From: Corythucha ciliata
Taxonomy: Eukaryota; Arthropoda; Insecta; Hemiptera; Tingidae
Direction: 5' to 3'
Assembly (NCBI GenBank): GCA_038030265.1
Contig: CM075942.1
Coordinates: forward strand, 13,288,029 to 13,352,028
Length of the DNA stretch: 64,000 bases
The position numbers and the translations under genes were made by a program. The notes below the pieces were generated by a model. That model saw nothing but the letters and a program-made list of their open reading frames with translations, made no database searches and was not told where the DNA came from. Shown piece after piece: positions 1-12,260 of this stretch (positions are counted from its first letter, which is position 1; each line of letters starts with the position of its first letter).

Positions 1-480
1 AGTTTTACGATTTTAGGGCCCAAAGGGTCAGTTTTGCTGTTTTTAGAGGAAATTGCAAATTTTGAAGTCACGAATGATCAGCTTGGCCAATTTAAGGGCT
101 GGATTCGTTTGTTAGGCCAATTAGGCTCGAATGGTTATTTTGGCCATTCTTGGCGTGCAAATGGCTAATTTCGCACCTTTCAGGACGGGTATAATTTGTT
201 TAGGCATTTTCAGAGCGCGTTTAAAGTCAGTTTAGACATTATAGAGAATGAATCGCCAGTTTGACTATTTTAAATGCACAAGTGGTCAATTTAGCCGTTT
301 TCAGGATTGGAATCATGATATTCTCAGGGGTGCAAGAATCGTCAGTTTTGTAATTTTAGGGAGCGGGGCTATTTTATAGAGCGGCAAATGCCAATTTGAC
401 AATTTTTAGGGCGCAAAAGTTATTTTCAAGGCACAAATCTTCAGTTTTGTCATTTTGGAGTGCGGTTATTGACATATTTC
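1..480. repeat. Degenerate ~30 bp repeat array, family A
   Basis: Loosely repeated units of about 30-38 bp with the recurring elements CAGTTTTGCC, ATTTTTAGGG and GCGCAAAT/GCGAATAGTC. No two units are identical and period length drifts. The array enters from the left edge and fades near 480. No ORF of note lies inside. Related arrays lie at 17570-19850 and 40136-40860. Confidence 0.75.
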
Positions 481-2888
481 ATAAATGCACCAGCGCTCAT
501 GTGACGACTAAGTGAAACGACCTCCTGGGGTATCCGTCAATTTTCAATTGGATTTACTTTTATAATTTTCTCTCTCACTACCACAATAAACAAAACAAAG
601 CAAGTGACACCGGTCAGATGTTACCCCAGATTGTTAGTTCATATTAGCTCGGCGAGAGCGCTGCTGTATTTATGAAAGATTTCAATAGTCAGTTTAGTCT
701 TTTTTATGTAGTGAATGACTGTTATCAAGCCATTATCTGTAGAGCAAAGCACACAATTTCCTAAAGCCCCTCCGTTGAGCAAATCCTGTATCCACATTTG
801 TCCAAGAGTCCAGACATCGGTCAGCCACAGGCAATTAGGCAAGCATTGAGTTTTGCCCCCCGCTCCTGCATCGCGAATACCCGCTTCCATGTTATTACTA
901 TCCGACGCCATTCATTGATGAGGGAGGCATTGAGCATAATATAAGCTGTCCATACCCATCAGCTAGCTACGCCCATGTGCTTGTATGCTGAGAGGGGGGG
1001 GGGTGCTCGTGGGATCCAATCGAATAAGTATAGTCTCGTGCTAGGCTGTCATTCGACTGGCTGCTTCCCTCCCACACGCCCTTCTCGCAATTACCTAAAA
1101 CTCAACTTTTGGTCGCCTTTTGTGAGATTTTCACGGCCCCTGTCAAGAGCCCATGGAAAGTCACGAAATTCATGTCAGTCGCTCGTGGGAAGCCACAGAA
1201 AAATCGGCGAATTATGCGGTTTTTGCAGGTTTCGATAAAGTCCACGTTGTGTTTTGTTTAGTTTCAAGGATTTCGTACCATTTTAAGCGTTTAGGTAATG
1301 CCGGATTTCAATTGCTGAGGACCACTATTTAAGTATTCTTAGCCTTCTGCGCCACCTGAGAAGATGCACTGTTACTCAGAAGTCCTATAAAACCTGACTA
1401 CTGTCAGCTAATTTATCATAATTTATTGAAAACAATATAATTTTTTAACTGTGGGGACGACAAAACCTCAAAAATTAGTTCCTTTTAGCCTCAATCATGG
1501 GCCCACTCTCAGCGGTGAACCTTATTGCTGTGGGCGCTGCAGGGTTGAGCTATTAAGGTATATTTTCAGGTGATTTGTTGTTTTTAAGGTTCGTGAGAGG
1601 GGCTGTTAATAGGGAGGTGTAGAGAGGGACTATTAACTTTCGGCTGTCTGTGCTTGTTGACTGTCTGCAATCGCTTTGACTGATAAATTATCCTGTTTTA
1701 TATCTTCGAAGAACAGTTCCAGGGGGAATAGCCCAGTTTCGAGGGGCTAGCTAAGTTCAGTCTTATTGGTACGCGTTATTGTACGTCGGGTTCACTTTCT
1801 GTATTTACTTCTTTCGTAACGTAAAGGTTTCAATACGAAACAAGTTAGAATAAAGGGTTGTAGTCCATAAAAAAGAAGTGAAAGTTGAAGGAAAGGCTAT
1901 ATACCTACATAATATACGGAGTAACATTTTTTCGCTTTTACCTGAGAATAATAATGTTCAAAAAACAAGTAAAAGTGTTACGTTCATCGTTTTACGACAT
2001 TGCAAAGTCGCTAAAATCAAAGTTTATTTCATCATTACAATTAAACCCTTTTTGGACCCGCTTCTAACCTGTAAGGCTATAACGCGCTTAGCCTTCGTGT
2101 CAAACACGCATGCCTATGAACATGAATCTGTCACTGAACAATAGAAGGGTCCATGAGTGAAGGGAGACGCTCGGCCATCGCAAATATTTCAATGGCTGCC
2201 TCAAAAAGGGCAAGAAACTTTTTTTTTCACCATCTTTCTTTTTTTTCTCCAAGTTTTAAGTCCAAAAATTGATTCTTCCGCACTTTTTTTTTTATCTCGT
2301 AGCCTAGATCAATATTGTCCGTTACACCTTGAATGTGGTTTTGGCGCCACTAAGAAATAGGTATGGCTGAGTGGTGAATAGGTGAGGGGAATGTTTTGTT
2401 TTGACTGGCCGCACAATGCGGAACTGCAGCGACGGGAATGTTTTGAAGGCGATCAAAACATTCTTCGGGTCGTATACTCGGTATACTAACATGCGGCGTG
2501 ATGTAAACATTCAATTCACCCATCAGTGGCGAGGGGGGGGGAGGAGTTAAAGTTTAAACTTACCCTGTGAGCCCAGTTTCAGCAGTGCTGCGTGAATTTT
2601 GGTACGAATTTGTTCTGAAAATTCAATTAGCTAACCGTTCATAATGGCCACAAAACGAGAGTGGAGCGGTGCATTGGCTCTGGTCTTTTGAATGAAGCTG
2701 AAGGGACTATAAGCTTCTCCTTTTTTCTCACTCTCTCTTTCTTTCGCCAGAATCACGAAAGAAAGATTTTGAAGGCTCAAAGGCCCTTTTTTATTCCTAC
2801 CTCTTCCCCCCACCCACTTCTCATCGTGCCAACAACACGGCATGACCACCTCTGAGCGAAGATTTGACCCGGCTGCTCATGTCAATCT

Positions 2889-2929
<41 letters not shown>

Positions 2930-4262
2930 ACGCAGGAAACATGGCACCAAAAACACTTTTAGCCATCTTCTTCGGCACACAATTTCGAGCTGTTCAATAT
3001 TAATTCATAGTTCTTTTTGTTCTTTTGTTAACAGTGTGCTGGCCTCCAAACAACTGGAAGAGTCAACAGAATAGACGACAAGAGTATAATAAGCTCGTCA
3101 ACGTAGATATAGCGAGGAATAGACCCGCAGACGCACTCATTGAAAACATTTTCTCCTCGCTATCACCGAGATATACATTATAACAAAAAAGTTTAATAAA
3201 GAAAACGTTATTTCAGGTCTTGTTATTTACCCAAGTCTTAACCCTGTGCTTGCAGTAATTAAAATTGGAAGAATAATTATTTCTACAGTGTCCCTAATAG
3301 GTTGCTAATTTTCCCTTTAAAAAAATCCTCCACGATCTCAAAACCACAAAATTAAATTTATCCCCACCAGGAAAGATGGGTGGAGAGGAGGTGATAGGTG
3401 CTGTAATTTAGATTGATGAGTATAGAATCTCCTTTATGTTTTTACAGGTAGTATTAAAAGGGTTGTCTTTATTAAGAACTGATAGACGTAAAAGCAATAG
3501 CTGTCTATAATGGGTGGGAGTGGGGATTAGTTTAACACATTGCATGAGTGTCGTGAAAAGAAGGAGGGGGGGTTCTATCAGTGAGATAAAGTGACTAAAT
3601 TTTGGCTTCTCGTTTCTTCATTTTTGGCGGAGTATGAACTGCGAGCTCTATTTCGTTCAATTCTCCAAGGCGCATTGTTTTTCTATGAGTGTGTGACAGG
3701 AGGGGAAGGCATAAATTAGTCAAAAAGGACAACGACCAAGCAACCATCCTCTTTTTCAATGCTTCTTTTACGCAACATCCCCGCGTTTGTCCATTATAGT
3801 CTTCTTCTTTTTTTCGTCCCCTTTTCAAGCCAAATACCACACGTGTTGCACCGTCCCTCTGAATGCATGACATCCGTCTTAAGACGGCTGAGGAAATGGT
3901 TTCCAAATTTCAGTGGGCAGGCCAGGAACACAGTGAAGCAATTGTAAGATTTCTGCGGTATACTCGGGCAAAATGGGACACCTGTTTGTCCCCTATGAAA
4001 ACTATTTTAACTTTTTGAGCCTCGTGACTCAGTTAAAAATAAATTCAACACAACAATCTATTTGATTCACTGTTTACCCGCATGGGGCTTGTATTTTTGT
4101 TTTTTCGTATTCGGCATCTGACTTGATTTAAGGTAGTTTTGAACAATAACACAAGCGCTTTGACTTTCGAGGATTTTCCGGATATATTTAGGTGTCCTCC
4201 GGTACCTATCAAAACAGTGTTTACGAATACGTAACGATACCTGCCAGCTTGTATTATAGTCA
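481..4262. other. Intergenic DNA upstream of Scr, no gene recognised
   Basis: Mostly AT-rich, non-repetitive sequence. Short ORFs here (up to about 100 codons) have no recognisable domain and low-complexity composition. It contains a run of 36 T at 2892-2927 and several short G/C runs. I see no tRNA, rRNA or transposon coding sequence. Upstream enhancers or a 5' non-coding exon of Scr could lie here, but nothing in the sequence identifies them. Confidence 0.5.
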
Positions 4263-4484
4263 TCAGTTAAGATATACGCGCCTTTTATTTTCATCGCGTA
4301 CGTAGTCCCGAGAACCGACAAGTTCCTGCAATGACGATTTCATTCTGTCAAGTAATTCCGGAGTTTTTTTGACGTTGAATTCCCGTTGGAGATAGTTGGC
4401 GATGCCTCTTATCGTTACGCCCTTAACTTTTCCCTTGGCGTCAACTGCTTTCTGAACGTACCCCTTCAATACGTCGTTTTTCAT
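4263..4484 (-). CDS. Small ORF, possible winged-helix/linker-histone-like protein
   Basis: A 73-codon ORF with a good arthropod-style start context (CAAAATGA). An upstream in-frame ATG at 4547 would add a 21-residue, poorly composed extension, so I prefer the inner start. The product is basic and looks globular: an N-terminal helix (LKGYVQKAVDAKGKVKG), a second amphipathic stretch (IRGIANYLQREFNVKK), a third helix (ELLDRMKSSLQELV) and a C-terminal strand pair (RDYVRDENKRRVYLN). This helix-helix-helix-wing order resembles H15/winged-helix domains, but that is inference from pattern only. No introns, neighbours or transposon ends are visible around it. It could be a retrocopy, a fragment of a mobile element or a chance ORF. 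Confidence 0.35.
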   Translation of the reverse strand: MKNDVLKGYVQKAVDAKGKVKGVTIRGIANYLQREFNVKKTPELLDRMKSSLQELVGSRDYVRDENKRRVYLN

Positions 4485-6240
4485 TTTGTTATTATTTTTA
4501 TTTCCCTTGAAACCAAAGAAAACCTGTCCACATGATAAAAACATCACAATCGAATTGTTAATTGTACTTCACTGTAGTAAAAAAAAACCTATACTTTGAA
4601 GAGGTGTCATTCATTGTTTATGAACGGGCTTGAGGACTGGTTCTCAACCCCCCACTCCCCCTCACAACCCATTCTTGTCTATACGGAGGCTCCTCTTATT
4701 TATCATCAGCCGGCTACCAACGTTACGTAAAATATTAGCCCGAGACATCGGATTGTGACTCCTTTGGCTTTATAATCCTTTCTTGGAGGAATTAAGTTGA
4801 CTCGGGAAAGACATAAAAGAGAGATAAAAATAATTAGGGTGATCAGATTTTTTTCCCCCGTCGTACTGTCTTTCTCTGGATGGGTGGTGGGGAGGGAAGA
4901 GGGCATAATTGCGGCTTCAAAGGGTTAAGGAGGAAGAAATATATAAATAAAATATCAATTTCAGTAAACGTTTTTTTTTATTTTTTTTTATTTACATCAT
5001 TCTAATGATTACTGCTACTGGGAATGGTCAAGCGCTTTGAACGTGAATTATTATGTTGTTATCAACATTACTGGGTCAATTATTTCAGTTCGCCATTTTA
5101 ATATTTCACTGCATATATGGCAGCGTCGGTGAGGCCCAAATGAAAGTCAATCGCATGACCATTTAAATCCTCGTAACTAAACCGCCTGATGTAATTACCT
5201 ACAGGTTGTTAAAATATAGATTTTCGCTGCCCCCCCCCGTACCTGTCCTCCGTAGTTGGAGACACTGGAGCTGTTAGTTCACACGATCGCTGCAGAGTCA
5301 AATAACGCCATAAGTTTTCGGATCTCCACGCTAGTAGTCGCCTGCTAATTCGTGGTCAGTCTAGGAACAGTTAAAGTTTAACCCCTCCACCTGAAACTCC
5401 CAAGAGCCTATGATACCCTTCCTTCTCAAGACTGTGGAGAAATTAAAGACAATTGACTGTCCAGCAAGCCTTATCAAAAATCCATCAACACTCTGAGACT
5501 GCAGTGCTCTCAATGAACTTGTAAAGAAAGTGCGACTGATGGTCCTCCGGGACCTAAAGGAATTTATCATAGTTCTGTGACATTTTCTGGACTTCACCAA
5601 AAGAGTTCATACCTGTTGCCCGAATTCTGATGTTTTTCGTTTAAATTGTTCAAGCCTAGACACCTCCATGGAAGTGATGCAGCACACTCAGTGAGCAACG
5701 GATACCATTGAACGCATCAGGAGGGAAGTGAATTCAGAGAGGGAGGCACCGTCGCATGTTTCACCACTTCACCTCCCCGGCGGTGGTTGCATCGCAGCTG
5801 AAGGGCTTTTTGACCCCGTACGTGTATCAAAATTTGAAGACTTGTGACTCTCAGTGTTTTAATTTGCTTCATTAAGCTTTTTAAAAATGCTTTATTTTTC
5901 GCGGGTACACTGCGATTTTTCGCAGTGTAGTGTTGCGTCAGATACTACAGATGCGTCAGACCTTGTGAACGGAAACATAAACCTTATTGAATGCAAAATA
6001 TTGAGTTGTAATACTGTTGAATAATCTTTATAGTCACATTTATGTTTAACTCTTGTTGTACTTCAAGTTTTCTAGCTTTTGTGAAACATTCGGATCGATA
6101 TAAAGCTAGTTGATTGTATAAAATAAAAGCAAATAAAATAAGTAAAAACATCAATGATGTAAGACTGCATAAATAATAAATAATATTACAAACAAACCAA
6201 AAATTATCCGCCCTAAATGATCCAACTCTGACAGGTATGC
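4485..6240. other. Intergenic DNA, no gene recognised
   Basis: AT-rich sequence with no convincing coding region. The block 5270-5860 has more balanced composition and may be a decayed transposon fragment, but no domain is readable. The string GGTTCTCAACC at 4640-4650 recalls hAT-Charlie termini; no matching second end was found. Confidence 0.4.
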
Positions 6241-6799
6241 ATGTGGCGTGCCCTCTTACACCCATGCACCTCGTCATCCGACGAGGCAATGGAAAAGTAA
6301 CACCTCGAAACAGTGTCTCAGGAAAAGAGGGGAAACAAGAAAAGGAGTGAGTTCGGGAAAAGGGTGTAATGTGGGAGTGGTGAATCGGTCGGGCTCGTCT
6401 TCCAACTGGGCAGCCGCAGAGGTTTACATTCCTACTGGGAGGGGAACAAACTGTGGGCCCCTCCTTCAGCGGCTATAGAAGGCCCTTCCACCTCCTTTCT
6501 TCAAATACGATGATGAAGGGGCAGCGGAGGTAGAGGGGAGGCAACCCTGCCATGCTCACCCATGCCCACCGAAAGAGCATTGCCGATGAATCGTAAGACC
6601 CAATCACGTTTCTACTGAAGAACAGGACGGGGCTCCTTCAGAGCCGTCAATTAATTTTCTAGATGTGTCGTGAGTGACGTGTTATAATTTAATTTTTTTT
6701 TATTTTTTGAATTGTTTGGAAATTTGAACGGTCCTGCGAAAAGGAAAAATATAAAATAAAAACAAGTGTTTCGGTGACCCAAAGTGGGAACTTCCCAGG
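6241..6799 (+). promoter_or_regulatory. Scr: Probable Scr 5'UTR and proximal upstream region
   Basis: This stretch directly precedes the Scr start codon. It has higher GC (6240-6660) followed by an AT-rich leader (6680-6760). A CCAAT-type motif (CCAATCA) lies at 6600-6606 and a homeodomain-type TCAATTAATT at about 6649-6658. No TATA box at a suitable distance was seen. The sequence just before the ATG (AACTTCCCAG then GATG) could be a weak splice acceptor, so a separate 5' non-coding exon as in Drosophila Scr is possible. The transcription start cannot be placed from the sequence alone. Confidence 0.4.
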
Positions 6800-7559
6800 A
6801 TGAGTTCCTACCAATTTGTCAACTCTTTAGCCAGCTGCTATCAGCAGGGAGGTGGCCGATCACCGGCGGATCATCCGCAGAGTCCCGCAGGTGACTACTA
6901 CCCAAATGTCAACTATCCTGGAGGATGTTACAGTCCTCAACAATACGGAGGCGGTCAGTATATGCAACAGAGTCCAGCCGGTATGATGGATTACACACAA
7001 TTACATTCGGCGGCTGCGGCTCAACACCAGCGCCTCGCCTCCCATCTACAACCAATTCACGGCGTTCCATCATCGGGAGCCGTCTCCCCAATCCTGAACA
7101 ACAATAACAATAGTTCCTCAGTCACAAATATTAGTGGGTCGTCGTCGTGCAAGTTTGCAGACGCGTCCGCCGCCCCTACAAATCCAGGCGGAGGCGGCGG
7201 TGCCGCCGGTCCCGTCATCGGACCAACGAACGGCGTCTCATCGCCACAGGACTTGACAACGTCGGCGGCACCCGGTCGCGGCGTCGCTTCCAGTCCACCG
7301 CTAGTGGTCGGTAAGACGGGTCTACACTCACCCTCGCGAACTCCCACCGGTGTTCAACAGCCTCCGTCGCAAAGTTCATCCTCGCCCGCGTCGTCAACTT
7401 CGTCGTCGAGTTCAGCAGTTGTCGGTGGCGGCGGTGGTGGTGGTGGCGGTGGAGGCGGCGGCAATTCAGGGAGCAACGCGAATTCAGGCTCGGGAAAGTC
7501 CTCGTCGGGAAACCCTCCACAGATCTATCCGTGGATGAAACGAGTTCATCTTGGACAAA
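6800..7559 (+). CDS. Scr: Scr coding exon 1 (N-terminal region and YPWM motif)
   Basis: Encodes residues 1-253 and the first base of codon 254 of a 350-residue Hox transcription factor that specifies labial/anterior thoracic (gnathal) segment identity in arthropods. The start is fixed by the conserved N-terminal octapeptide SSYQFVNS (residues 2-9), typical of Hox4-6 class proteins. Tyr/Gln/Pro-rich sequence follows (residues 15-75), then a long Ser/Ala/Pro/Gly-rich linker with a run of 13 Gly at 209-221. The hexapeptide YPWM at 243-246 (Exd/Pbx contact) is followed by KRVHLGQ. The exon ends at a good donor, CAAA|GTGAGT, in phase 1. The exon is much richer in GC than its flanks, as expected for a constrained coding exon. 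Overlapping ORFs on either strand are shadows. Confidence 0.97.
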
Positions 7560-9780
7560 GTGAGTAATTTTTATGATTTTTTTTGTGTAGATATACAAAT
7601 TGGATGAATCCCCAAGAGAGAAAGATTTAAAGGCTTTTAATGGCGTGTAATAAGTAGGGGCAGCCTTTGAAAGGGGTTGAAAAGTCGTAAATCAAAGTTC
7701 CGATTAAGTACCTCTAAGCTCAAGAGTCAACACGTCAAACAAAGGGCCCTTCACTTAAGCGTTGCGTCACGCTTTTCCACACAAAATCTCCCAATATAGA
7801 CGCTTTGATTAAAATTCCAACATTTTTTTTTTCATAATTTTCCTATTTTCTTCACTTCTACCTCCCGTTGTTCTCACCCTGTTTGTGTAGTTTTGAACTC
7901 ACGAGAGACCGAATAGTTTTATGGCACTTATTTTACATAAGGGAAGTCATGCAGGCAGAAAAAAAAAGTGTAAAACACACTGAATGGCGTTTTCATGAAT
8001 AATAATTTGCATGACCATTGTAATTTTTTATTTTTTTATTATTTTACGGTGGTTTTTAAAGTAGGCGGCCAATGGGGAATAAATGTGTTTGATGTAGGCG
8101 CACATCGGTAATTAGCTGCTCCACCTTTTTTGTGTGTGCTCGTTTTTATCATTCACGCCGATCTATTTTTGTTGCCCTTTTTTTTTGCAGCGTTTTTATA
8201 GTTTTATAATATAATGCTATGTGAACGGAATTACCACTATGGACAGGAGGGGTGGGTGGTCTCAATATAGCTGAAACGCTGAATTTGTTACAGTCCACAT
8301 TAAATTTCATGTTACTCCGCGGCGGCGTGCCTCTCGATTCTTTCTGTGCGTGCAACGGAGTCGTTTTACTTTATGCTTTAGGGTATACATATACCTCAAT
8401 AAAAGTATTGGGACAAGTGGCGTTGTTTTTAACAATTTGAGGCCTGTGCATTGCGCTTTTTAGATTAAGTACGTGGAGATTGTGTGTTTTATCAACAAGG
8501 AATCTAAATTCCCTATGATTCTGTTGCATTCATTTGTAACAGAAATCAAATTGCCGTGTAAACAATTTTCCTTGTCATGTTCTAGCACAAAAAGATATCG
8601 AACGAGCAGCAGGAGCTGTTTCCAAAATAGAAATAAGACAAGGGCTATTTAAAAGGCTAATAATGGATTTTGTCGTTTCATTTTACGATTTAGCTGCACT
8701 GAAGTTCGTTCAACACCAAAAAAAAAAAAAAACACAAGAAAATGACTCACCACATATCGAATTCTAGAACTGTTTACTAAATTGAAGAAATAAGACATGC
8801 AATTATACAACACCCAAGCCCATTGCCATAGCGCGTCTTAATTTAACAGTCAGATTCGAAGAGAAATAGAAACAATCACGTCCAGCCTCTTTCCCCAGTC
8901 ATTGTAAATATAAAAACATAAACAATGTAGACCCGAGAAAAGACAAATAAATCAGGCGAAGTGCATCTCACTGCCCGCCTGTAATAGAAGAAGCGTTCGT
9001 AGATTTCGGGTGGGAGATTAACACGCGGCTATATACGTGCGCTCAGGTCGAACAGGATGCTTGAGTGTGGATTGTTTTTCGGTCGGTTTCTTAATAAAGC
9101 TCGTATAGCCTTCTCTGATTCAAATCGCCTGTGTTATGACGTTTCATTTTAATATCGCGTTAGGCGCAGTGATGTTCTTTCATAGCTCATTACTCGCGTT
9201 TTTCCTAATTTTAATCTAAAAATGTGGACACCAGAAACAGTGATGAAATGATGGAAACTCGCGGCTTTCGTCAGTTTGGTATTAGGCTGGTGCGCGTCAA
9301 ATGGAGGAATTTCTACCGTTTAAGCGTAAACATCAGTAAATTTCACGAGGAACGTGAATAATGTGATAGATACAGAAAAAGGTTGTCAGTTTTTTGCCTA
9401 ATACAAATTAAATTGCAAAATTTTACTTTTTGTGGCGAAATAGTTTTTAACGTAGACAAAATGATGGTCACAAAGCCAGTGTAATTGATATATTGGGCTG
9501 AAACCCGTGATTCGGACTATATTTCCAGGGTATTTTTGTGATTATAAATGAGGAAAAATGCGAGTATTGTGGGCTATACTCGGAATGTCGTCCCTACGAT
9601 AGCTTTTGTAGTCCTCGGTTGAAAAAGTTCAGCTTCGCGGCCTTCTGCGCGGGATTTCCGAGGTGAGAAAGTCTGTTGTTTAAATAAACTATACCAAGTG
9701 GCAAAAATATGTAAAAGCCGGGTTTTTGACCGAAAGATGGTAGTCAGTTCTACATAACGCAACATAAGCATTTTATCCGT
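7560..9780. other. Repeat-poor intron segment next to exon 1
   Basis: AT-rich single-copy-looking sequence with short A and T runs. No transposon or degenerate-array pattern. It lies next to exon 1 and is a reasonable place for cis-regulatory elements, but no specific site can be called. Confidence 0.45.
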
Positions 9781-9842
9781 TGTATATAGTTAATTATAAT
9801 TAATAATAATAATTAATTACCTTATATAATTTATAAGGTAAT
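9781..9842. promoter_or_regulatory. TAATTA-type cluster with hairpin
   Basis: A short AT block holding several overlapping TTAATTA/TAATTA-like words (9789-9819), the core recognised by homeodomains. It ends in a perfect 10 bp inverted repeat with a 5-base loop (9817-9841). It may be a simple AT-rich repeat rather than a functional element. Confidence 0.3.
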
Positions 9843-9989
9843 CTAAAGATGACTTATGAGGCTAAACAAACAGTGTTTGCGAAGAAATGAAGCGTGTACC
9901 CTGTCCGAACAATCAGTTTCAGTGATGAACGTAAAACAGTTTTTGAAGGAGGGTCGAGAATACGCTGGTAGAACTTGATATACGTAGAT

Positions 9990-10860
9990 ACCCGGGGCGA
10001 TTAAACCAACGAAATTGACATTTTGAGAGGCTAAAACGGACTTTTTTTTTTCTGTTTTATGAATGGAACGCGCAATTTTTTATTTCTTCCCCCTCCCCTT
10101 TTTTTTTAGAGAGCATAACCCGAGGCAGTGATTTTCTGGCAAAGCCAAACGTGCGAAATAGCCTTTTGTCTGAGCCAAACTTGTGAAAATTGTTTGTTCG
10201 AAGACGCTTTATTGATTTGTGGTCACATATATGTGCCAGGCCCGTGAAGCGCGATCGAGTCAAAATTTTGAAAATGACTTTTGTAGGGCCAAACCCAGGG
10301 AATTTGTATTCTAACGATACCAATCTCGTGAAATTGATATTTTGAAGTGCCAAAAAGGCGAGAAATTTATTTATGAAAGAGCCAAATCACCGAAATTCGT
10401 TTATTTTTCTTTATTTTTTTCACGAGCCAAGCTAGCCAAATTGGCCACATGGAGAAAGAAACTAAAAAACATGTATTTTGACTACCCAAACTGACGAAAC
10501 TGACGTTTTAAAGAGTAAAATTCGCGAATTTTGTCTTTTCGACGACTAAACCCAGTAAAATCGGTTCTTTGAACAGTTTCTATTTCTGTAGCATTGCATG
10601 CTAGTCACGATATTTGCAAGTCAAAAACCAACAAAATTGATTTTAAATCACCCAAGCCCACAAAACTGACTTATTAAAGGCGCAAAATTCGTTTTTTTGT
10701 TTTTTTGACTAAATGCCGCGATTTTTGTTTCAAGAGAATAAATCCTGCGAAAGTGGTTTTTTCAATTGCGAAACCGGCAAAATCTGTTTTTTGAGTAAGC
10801 CAACCCCGCGAATTTTTGTTTTTTCGTCGTCTATAAACAGCGTTTGGTCCCGGGGACCGC
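9990..10860. repeat. Degenerate repeat array, family C
   Basis: Units of about 30-40 bp built on GCCAAACCC, GCGAAATTG and GTTTTTTGA/TTTTGTAGG, highly diverged. Similar blocks lie at 11690-12260, 16320-17050, 22800-23000, 32280-32740 and 39060-39270. Confidence 0.7.
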
Positions 10861-11689
10861 TTCATGCGACATTTTGATTGGCAGGAAGGGGGCATAAGTT
10901 ATGCTGGTGAATAGCCCGTACTGGATTTCCTGAAAAACCTATTTCTTCAGGTTTTATTTCTCGCAACTCAGCACGCTCTAAAGTTAGTCTATTGGGAGGC
11001 TCGACGTAAATGTCTAAAACTCTCAGAAACGGCTCAGCTGACTTGTGATTTCGTGACCACTTGGCGGAAAACAAACGCTCGTGAGATTATTCGTGCAAAA
11101 AACTAACAATACGACTGACTCCCGTCCCCCCTTGAGGGTATGGCCCACCCTTGCTTCCGGCATAATACTGCGTGTTTGAGCCCAATTAGTGTCAAAGTGG
11201 CTAGCCCTTCATTGTTTCCGACTGATTCCTATACGGAGGACCGCAATACTCGCGTTTTCAGTGAATTTAAGGCCCGGGTCGACCATATGGGTTTAAAGTT
11301 CCTTTTTTCACTAAGCTGAGCTTAATAGCTTAAACCCCAATCAGAATTTAGTATTTTGAATACAAAATCATTTAAACCCTTAGCAACGCTTAAACGGACA
11401 TTGTCGACCTAACCCTAAATAGCCAAAACCAAGGTTTAGACATATGCACTCGGTTTAATGCCTAAATATTGGCTACTCTGCAACTGGTCTCAGCGTTGAA
11501 CTCTCATAGACACTTCATCATCTACACATCAAACGATCATGGATAGGAAAGCACCGGACATCGAAATTTCATTTTAGCGAGCCTGAAACCCTCCCTCAAT
11601 TGCTGAAATATCCCAGAAACTGAATGGTTCCTGTTCTGCCTTTTTCTTTCTCCGTTGAAGAATTGAACGAGCTTCGTGCTTCTTGGTGG
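10861..11689. other. Intron segment without recognisable content
   Basis: Mixed-composition sequence between two family-C blocks. Short ORFs have no recognisable domain. 11260-11470 repeats the word GTTTAAA/TTTAAACC in both orientations and may be a decayed mobile element. Confidence 0.35.
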
Positions 11690-12260
11690 GAGCAAAAACC
11701 GCGAAATTGGTTTTTGTAGGAGTCAATCCCGCTGAATAACCATTTTGGGGGGAGACAAACCCCAGAAATCGGGTTTTTGAGTGAGTCATCCACTCGAAGC
11801 TCGGTTTTCGCAGGGGTTCAAGCCCACGAAATTGGTTTTTGTGCAGGAGGCGAACCCACGAAATTATGTTTTACGTGTGAGCTACTACCGACAAATTGGT
11901 TTTTGTAGCAATCAACCTCTGGAATGACTTTTTGTCCGTGGCGAACACCCGTAAACTGTTGGTTTTAGAGAGTCGACCTCAATAAATTTCGGGTTTCGCA
12001 GGAGCCTAACCCGCGAAACTGGTCTTTGTAGGAACCAAACCCCTGAATTATGTTTATCGACTGAGTCAACCCTGCGAAGCTCGATTATGAAATAACCAAA
12101 CCTGGGAGTCAAACTCGGAATTTTTTTTTTGTTCGACATAGACAGACCATGAAAATGGCGCCAAATGTGCTTTTGGAACGTCATAGCGAACAAAAATTGG
12201 AGAAATTGCCATTTTGACCCCTAGAATCAATATTTTGCCACTGAATTGACAGTTTCCTCT
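11690..12260. repeat. Degenerate repeat array, family C
   Basis: Continuation of the GCGAAATTGG / TTTTTGTAGGAG unit pattern at about 35-40 bp spacing, clearest between 11800 and 12060. Confidence 0.75.

Noticed and set aside
1..480. CRISPR-like regular repeats
   Set aside because: Units are diverged with no constant repeat and spacer lengths, and the window is clearly animal DNA.
639..911. 90-codon minus-strand ORF
   Set aside because: Composition looks partly protein-like, but no domain, no supporting signals and no neighbour evidence.
4633..4650. hAT-Charlie-like terminus (ACTGGTTCTCAACC)
   Set aside because: No inverted partner and no 8 bp duplication found nearby.
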